Assembly: GCA_003556835.1 (NCBI GenBank)
Contig: PWQG01000461.1
Span: 1 to 17,566 of the forward strand
DNA: 17,566 nucleotides
From: Gammaproteobacteria bacterium
GTDB taxonomy: Bacteria; Pseudomonadota; Gammaproteobacteria; Pseudomonadales; Pseudohongiellaceae
Direction of reading: 5' to 3'
Shown here: positions 13,409-17,566 of the stretch, one piece after another
Numbering within the stretch: position 1 is the stretch's first letter
How the letters are laid out: every line of letters starts with the position of its first letter
Notes under the pieces: model-generated
Seen by the model: the letters and a program-made list of their open reading frames with translations, nothing else
The model's database searches: none
Told to the model about the DNA's origin: nothing
Position numbers and translations under genes: made by a program

Positions 13409-14434
13409 CTACCAGTCGCTGCGAGCCGGCTCATCCGGATCAGAACGCAGAAACTCGATCAAATCAGCGTGGTATTGTTCCGGGTATTCAAAATGCGGGT
13501 TATGACCGATTCCCGGATACAGTCGCAGCTCGGCGTTCTGCAGTGTTTCGGCCACATTCCTTGCCTGGTCGGCAAAGTTCGGCGTCAGACGATCGAGCTC
13601 ACCACCAATAACCAGGGCCTTGGTATCAATATGCTGCCAGTCGTACAGCACAGGATCGAAGTAGAGGATCATCTGCTGCCAGGCACGAATGCGCGCCAGC
13701 TTGGGCCACTCACTACCAAGGGTCTGACCATACTGGTAATAGACAAAATCGAGATACTCTGGCTTCCAGCCCTCGTTGTAGTACAACATATGATTACGCA
13801 GGATGGACTGGTAGTTGGCGTTCAGGGCGCTCTGGTAGACCTCTTCATGATCGCGCCAGCCGCGGCTCTGACGCTGATCACCCATGCCGATCTGATTGAC
13901 AAAAACCACATGACTGGTGACATCGGAGTAGGTCATGGCGAAACGGCTCGCCACCATGCCACCCATGGAATGACCCACCACGGCCACCTCGTCAACACCC
14001 ACATGATCCATCAGGTCGCGGGCGTTGGCCGCGAACATGTTCAGGTTGTAGGGAATGTCGAGCTTCGAGGAGCGCCCGTAACCGATGCGGTCAACCGCAA
14101 TGGTGCGAAAACCCGCCGCACTCAGTTCCTCAATGGTGGGAGCAAAACCGATGCCGGCGAAGTTCATGCCATGGAACAGCATCACCGTGCGGCCATTGTC
14201 CGGACCGGAAGGCGGCACGTCCATATAGGCAAGGCGGCCGTCCTTGCCAAACAGACGCACATCCATGTAGCTCACGGGATGGGGATATTCAATCTCCTCC
14301 AGCGTGGAGGAAAGTGGACCCCAATGCGCCGGAGGCTCTTCCGGCGGCTCATCAGCGGTTGCGGAAACACTCATTGCCAGCAATGCGGCAAGGGGCAGAA
14401 GCAGGGATGGAAACAGTCGGTAAATCGATTGCAT
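13409..14434 (-). CDS. Exported alpha/beta hydrolase
   Basis: A 341-residue serine hydrolase of the alpha/beta fold with an N-terminal signal peptide (hydrophobic stretch to about residue 22, cleavage near SATADE), so it acts in the periplasm or outside. Fold landmarks: oxyanion-loop HGMNFAG (88-94), nucleophile elbow GHSMGG with Ser156, Asp281 in GGELDRLTPN and His311 in GIGHNPHFEYP form the catalytic triad. Between them a cap region rich in Tyr and Trp (about residues 180-265) should line the substrate pocket. The domain order matches general esterase, haloalkane dehalogenase and epoxide hydrolase relatives; substrate cannot be predicted. AGAGG lies 8 bases before the ATG. It follows the antiporter gene by 64 bases in the same direction and is closed by the terminator at 13350-13384. 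Confidence 0.88.
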   Translation of the reverse strand: MQSIYRLFPSLLLPLAALLAMSVSATADEPPEEPPAHWGPLSSTLEEIEYPHPVSYMDVRLFGKDGRLAYMDVPPSGPDNGRTVMLFHGMNFAGIGFAPTIEELSAAGFRTIAVDRIGYGRSSKLDIPYNLNMFAANARDLMDHVGVDEVAVVGHSMGGMVASRFAMTYSDVTSHVVFVNQIGMGDQRQSRGWRDHEEVYQSALNANYQSILRNHMLYYNEGWKPEYLDFVYYQYGQTLGSEWPKLARIRAWQQMILYFDPVLYDWQHIDTKALVIGGELDRLTPNFADQARNVAETLQNAELRLYPGIGHNPHFEYPEQYHADLIEFLRSDPDEPARSDW

Positions 14435-14498
14435 GCAGAACCTCTTTTTATGGTTGTCCGAGGTCCAGTGTACCGGAAGCCTTCTGGCTCTGCACGGC

Positions 14499-16220
14499 TC
14501 AGCGCAGCAGCTTCATACCGACCTTGCTGACCCGGCCATCAACCATGTCCGCAATGGTCCAGGCAAAACCCTGCCATTCAATATAGTCGCCCACTACCGG
14601 TTTGCCACCCATGCGCCGGGTCAAGTAGTCACCGATACTGACATTGGTCAACTTATCCGGCAGCTCCAGACCGTATACCGGCGCCAGATTTCCCAGCAGG
14701 GCATCGGCATCCAGGATGAAATCACCAAAGAACCACAGGTCCCGGTCGGACAGTGGTTCTTCGCTGAACAGCTTGCCCAGCGAGGGCAGGTTTTTCTCCC
14801 GTGCCACAATGCACAACACATCATCGGCCAGTAGGCGGGTACTGCCGCGCGGATGCAATAATTCGCCACTGCGGAACAGGGCCGCAATCCGTGTCCCCTC
14901 AGGCATTGTCAGACGCCGCAATTGCTTGCCGATGCACCACTTTTCCGCACCCAGCCGGTAGATGAACAGCTCCCATTCGCTGGTCGGATTGATCTCCAGT
15001 CCGGTGCGTGAAATGGGTTTCGGTTGTGACGGCACCTGAACCCGGGCCAGTCGGGCGGCAGCTGGCAGACTGCTGCCCTGCAGCAACAGTGAAACCAGCA
15101 CAACAAAAAAGGCCAGGTTGAAATACAGCTGGGAATCCGGCAACCCGGCCATCACCGGATACACCGCCAGGATGATGGGCACGGCGCCACGCAGCCCGAC
15201 CCAGGAGATGAACCAGCGCTCCCGCCACTTGAAACGACGGAACACTGACAGGCTGATGATCACCGCGAGGGGGCGAGCCACCAGGATCATCCACAGCGCC
15301 AGGGCAAGACCGGGGATGGCAATGGGCAGCAATTCGCTCGGCGTGAGCAACAGCCCCAACACCAGGAACATGCCGATCTGACTGAGCCAGGCCAGCCCGT
15401 CCAGCACACTGAGAATGGAAGTACGACTGCGCAGCGGCTTATTGCCCAGCAGCAGTCCACAAAGATAGATGGCCAGGAATCCACTGCCACCCAGCACATT
15501 GGTGGTGGCAAAGATCATCAGCCCCCCGCTGACCGCCAGCAGGGGATACAGCCCATTTGCCAGCGCACAGCGGTTGATCAGTTGCAAGAGCAGCCAGCCA
15601 CCGATGGCCCCCATGAGCACCCCCAGGCCGAACTGCTGAACCAGGGATACCAGGAAGCCCAGGCCGAAACCATTTTCGCCATCCGCACTCAGCAATACAT
15701 CAATCAGCGCTACAGTGAGGAAGATGGCCATCGGGTCATTGCTGCCCGATTCGATTTCCAGCGTGGCCCCGACCCGCTCGTTAAGATGGCGCTGCCCGAG
15801 CAGGGAAAAGACCGCAGCCGCATCGGTGGAACCGACAATGGCGCCAATCAGCAGACCCTGCATGAGACTCAGATCGAACAACCAGGCGGCCACCAGCCCG
15901 GTGAGGCTGGCTGTCAGCACCACCCCCACGGTGGCCAGGGACAGGGCCGGCCCCAGGGCAACCTTGAAGGTCGCTGTGCGGGTGCGCATCCCACCATCGA
16001 GCAGGATGATCGCCAGGGCCAGATTGCTGGCGAAAAAAGCAATAGTGTAGTCGTTGAATTGGATGCCACCGAGACCTTCCTCACCCGCGAGGATTCCCAC
16101 GGCCAGGAAGATCACGAGAATCGGAATGCCCAGCCGGGAAGAGACGGCGCTGACGAGCACGCTGAAACTGACCAGCAGGGCACCGATCAGAAACACGCCA
16201 TTGATACTGGCTACATCCAT
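14499..16220 (-). CDS. cvrA: CvrA/NhaP2-type potassium (cation)/proton antiporter
   Basis: Inner-membrane CPA1-family antiporter exporting K+ or Na+ in exchange for protons, needed for volume and ion control at changing osmolarity. The first about 390 residues hold some 12-13 hydrophobic helices. Family residues: LLDGGMRT (73-80), GSTDAAAVFSLL with Asp133, and ESGSNDPMA with Asn161/Asp162, the pair at the ion-binding site. After the membrane part come a TrkA-C (RCK_C)-like regulatory domain (about 405-485) and a CorC/HlyC-like C-terminal domain (about 490-573, ending VDGRVSKVGMKLLR). Length 573 agrees with E. coli CvrA (578). GGAG lies 9 bases before the ATG, and could be masked by the hairpin at 16230-16244. 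It follows purA after 41 bases in the same direction. Cation specificity is inferred from the family. Confidence 0.93.
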   Translation of the reverse strand: MDVASINGVFLIGALLVSFSVLVSAVSSRLGIPILVIFLAVGILAGEEGLGGIQFNDYTIAFFASNLALAIILLDGGMRTRTATFKVALGPALSLATVGVVLTASLTGLVAAWLFDLSLMQGLLIGAIVGSTDAAAVFSLLGQRHLNERVGATLEIESGSNDPMAIFLTVALIDVLLSADGENGFGLGFLVSLVQQFGLGVLMGAIGGWLLLQLINRCALANGLYPLLAVSGGLMIFATTNVLGGSGFLAIYLCGLLLGNKPLRSRTSILSVLDGLAWLSQIGMFLVLGLLLTPSELLPIAIPGLALALWMILVARPLAVIISLSVFRRFKWRERWFISWVGLRGAVPIILAVYPVMAGLPDSQLYFNLAFFVVLVSLLLQGSSLPAAARLARVQVPSQPKPISRTGLEINPTSEWELFIYRLGAEKWCIGKQLRRLTMPEGTRIAALFRSGELLHPRGSTRLLADDVLCIVAREKNLPSLGKLFSEEPLSDRDLWFFGDFILDADALLGNLAPVYGLELPDKLTNVSIGDYLTRRMGGKPVVGDYIEWQGFAWTIADMVDGRVSKVGMKLLR

Positions 16221-16229
16221 CGTGCACTA

Positions 16230-16244
16230 CTCCACACAGTGGAA
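16230..16244 (-). promoter_or_regulatory. Small hairpin over the cvrA ribosome-binding site
   Basis: In the minus-strand transcript TTCCAC pairs with GTGGAG around a three-base loop (six pairs including one G-T). The second arm contains the GGAG Shine-Dalgarno (16233-16230) of the antiporter gene. It could damp translation of cvrA relative to purA; the stem is short and the effect is inferred. Confidence 0.25.
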
Positions 16245-16261
16245 ACCGCATGACCGTGTGC

Positions 16262-17551
16262 TCATCCCATGAAGGGGTGCCGCAAAACGATGGTTTCCTC
16301 GCGATCCGGCCCGGTGGAAATGATGTCCACCGGCGCCTCTATCTGTTTCTCGATATATTCTATATAGGCGCGCGCATTGGCCGGAAGCTCCTCGAGGCTG
16401 CGAATGCCGGAAGTGGATTCGCTCCAGCCCGGCAGGGTTTCGTATACCGGTCGCAAATCCTGGTAGGCACCCAATGCACTGACCGCCTTGCCGGAAACCG
16501 CTGCTTCGTAGCCGGTACAGACCCGTATCTCATCGAGTCCATCCAGCACATCCAGCTTGGTCAGACAGATCCCGGAGACGCTGTTGATCCGGATCGCCAG
16601 GCGCACCGCAGCCGCGTCGAACCAGCCACAACGCCGGTCCCGTCCTGTAGTGGCACCCTTTTCCTGGCCCACATTGGCCAGATGGGCCCCGGTATCATCG
16701 AACAGTTCAGTGGGAAAAGGTCCTGAACCGACACGGGTGGTATAGGCCTTGGTGATGCCCAGCACATAATCGAGGTACAGGGGGCCGTAGCCACTGCCGG
16801 TGGCCGTGCCTCCTGCGGTGGTGTTGGATGAGGTGACGAAGGGATAGGTGCCATGATCGATATCCAGCAGTGACCCCTGTGCGCCTTCGAATAGCAGATT
16901 GTCTCCTGCCTGCCGATGCCGGTGCAGGATGTCGACCGTGTCATCGATCATGGCCCCGAGGTCGGCAGCCTGCTCAAGCAGGATTGGCAGGACCGTATCA
17001 AAATCGACTTCCTCCGCCCCGTAATATTCGCGTAGCAGGAAGTTGTGGTAGGCCATGAGTTCGCGCAGGCGCTCGGCAAAGTGTTTTTCGTCCAGGGTTT
17101 CATGCAGACGCAGACCCCGCCGTGCCACCTTGTCTTCATAAGCTGGACCGATGCCACGACCCGTGGTACCAATCTTGTCCGAGCCAAGACGGGTTTCGCG
17201 GGCCTGGTCCAAGGCAACATGCGATGGCAGGATCAGGGGACAGGAGCCACTGATCTTCAGGCGCTCACGGACCGGCACACCCCGGGCCTCCAGGCCGCCG
17301 ATCTCCCGTATCAGGGCTTCCAGGCTGAGGACCACGCCATTGCCGATCACACAGCTTACGCCCTCACGCAGGATACCGGAGGGCAGCAGGTGCAGGACCG
17401 TTTTTTCGCCATTGATCACCAGGGTATGGCCGGCGTTGTGCCCCCCCTGGAATCGGGCCACCACCCCGGCGTGCTCGGTCAACAGATCAACGATCTTGCC
17501 CTTGCCTTCATCTCCCCACTGGGTCCCCAGAACAACAACACTTTTGCCCAT
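16262..17551 (-). CDS. purA: Adenylosuccinate synthetase PurA
   Basis: Catalyses the GTP-dependent joining of IMP and aspartate to adenylosuccinate, the first committed step of AMP synthesis, in the cytoplasm. The 429 residues are nearly the length of E. coli PurA (432). Motifs: QWGDEGKGK with catalytic Asp14; GGHNAGHT with His42; GTTGRGIGPAYEDK (IMP site); FEGAQG; DIDHGTYPFVTSS; the aspartate-binding loop GATTGRDRR; TKLDVLDG (guanine recognition); and ISTGPDRE near the end. The ATG at 17551 gives the standard start MGKSVVVLGTQWG; an in-frame GTG two codons upstream (17557) is less likely. AGAAGAG precedes it near the window edge. No frameshift or missing residue is seen. The following gene is cvrA, 41 bases on. 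Confidence 0.98.
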   Translation of the reverse strand: MGKSVVVLGTQWGDEGKGKIVDLLTEHAGVVARFQGGHNAGHTLVINGEKTVLHLLPSGILREGVSCVIGNGVVLSLEALIREIGGLEARGVPVRERLKISGSCPLILPSHVALDQARETRLGSDKIGTTGRGIGPAYEDKVARRGLRLHETLDEKHFAERLRELMAYHNFLLREYYGAEEVDFDTVLPILLEQAADLGAMIDDTVDILHRHRQAGDNLLFEGAQGSLLDIDHGTYPFVTSSNTTAGGTATGSGYGPLYLDYVLGITKAYTTRVGSGPFPTELFDDTGAHLANVGQEKGATTGRDRRCGWFDAAAVRLAIRINSVSGICLTKLDVLDGLDEIRVCTGYEAAVSGKAVSALGAYQDLRPVYETLPGWSESTSGIRSLEELPANARAYIEYIEKQIEAPVDIISTGPDREETIVLRHPFMG

Positions 17552-17566
17552 GCTCACTCTTCTCTA

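Noticed and set aside
13250..14530. Rightward open frame of 426 codons
   Set aside because: It is the antisense shadow of the alpha/beta hydrolase, whose catalytic motifs and terminator fit the minus strand.

Overview
The window is a dense, GC-rich stretch of an ordinary bacterial chromosome. Protein content points to a gammaproteobacterium: a FadE-type acyl-CoA dehydrogenase with the long C-terminal domain, a FadJ/FadI-like pair, a CvrA-type antiporter, a MaeB malic enzyme with a phosphotransacetylase-like tail, and PurA. The genus cannot be fixed from what is visible. I see no RNA genes, CRISPR arrays, insertion sequences, prophage genes or attachment sites. No gene-free stretch exceeds 300 bases; the longest gaps are 13214-13408 (about 195 bases: promoter region of maeB plus a strong terminator) and 2070-2230 (161 bases: divergent promoter region).

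Left part (1-7590) is mostly fatty acid degradation. A partial fadE runs leftward off the window. Divergent from it is an exported alkaline phosphatase, followed on the same strand by a FadJ-like hydratase/3-hydroxyacyl-CoA dehydrogenase and an overlapping FadI-like thiolase. FadE, FadJ and FadI together would provide a complete beta-oxidation cycle. A good candidate promoter just after the phosphatase gene suggests the fad pair can be expressed separately from it. The thiolase carries an unusual N-terminal tail of about 130 residues, rich in Lys, Ala, Ser and Thr and resembling histone H1/AlgP/PhaF tails. The tail's coding sequence contains a dnaX-like -1 frameshift cassette that would yield a free basic peptide of about 101 residues.

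Middle part (7616-13213), all leftward: maeB, then a 663-residue cytoplasmic protein of unknown function with a papain-like Gln/Cys/His/Asn arrangement in its C-terminal part, then a signal-peptide-bearing probable outer-membrane beta-barrel. The last two are 14 bases apart and are probably co-transcribed, possibly with maeB. This is the least explained part of the window.

Right part (13409-17551), all leftward: purA, the CvrA/NhaP2-type cation/proton antiporter, and an exported alpha/beta hydrolase, ending at a strong intrinsic terminator at 13350-13384.

The most interesting observations are the lysine-rich thiolase and its possible programmed frameshift, the predicted cysteine-peptidase-like protein with its barrel partner, and two candidate operators between fadE and the phosphatase gene.
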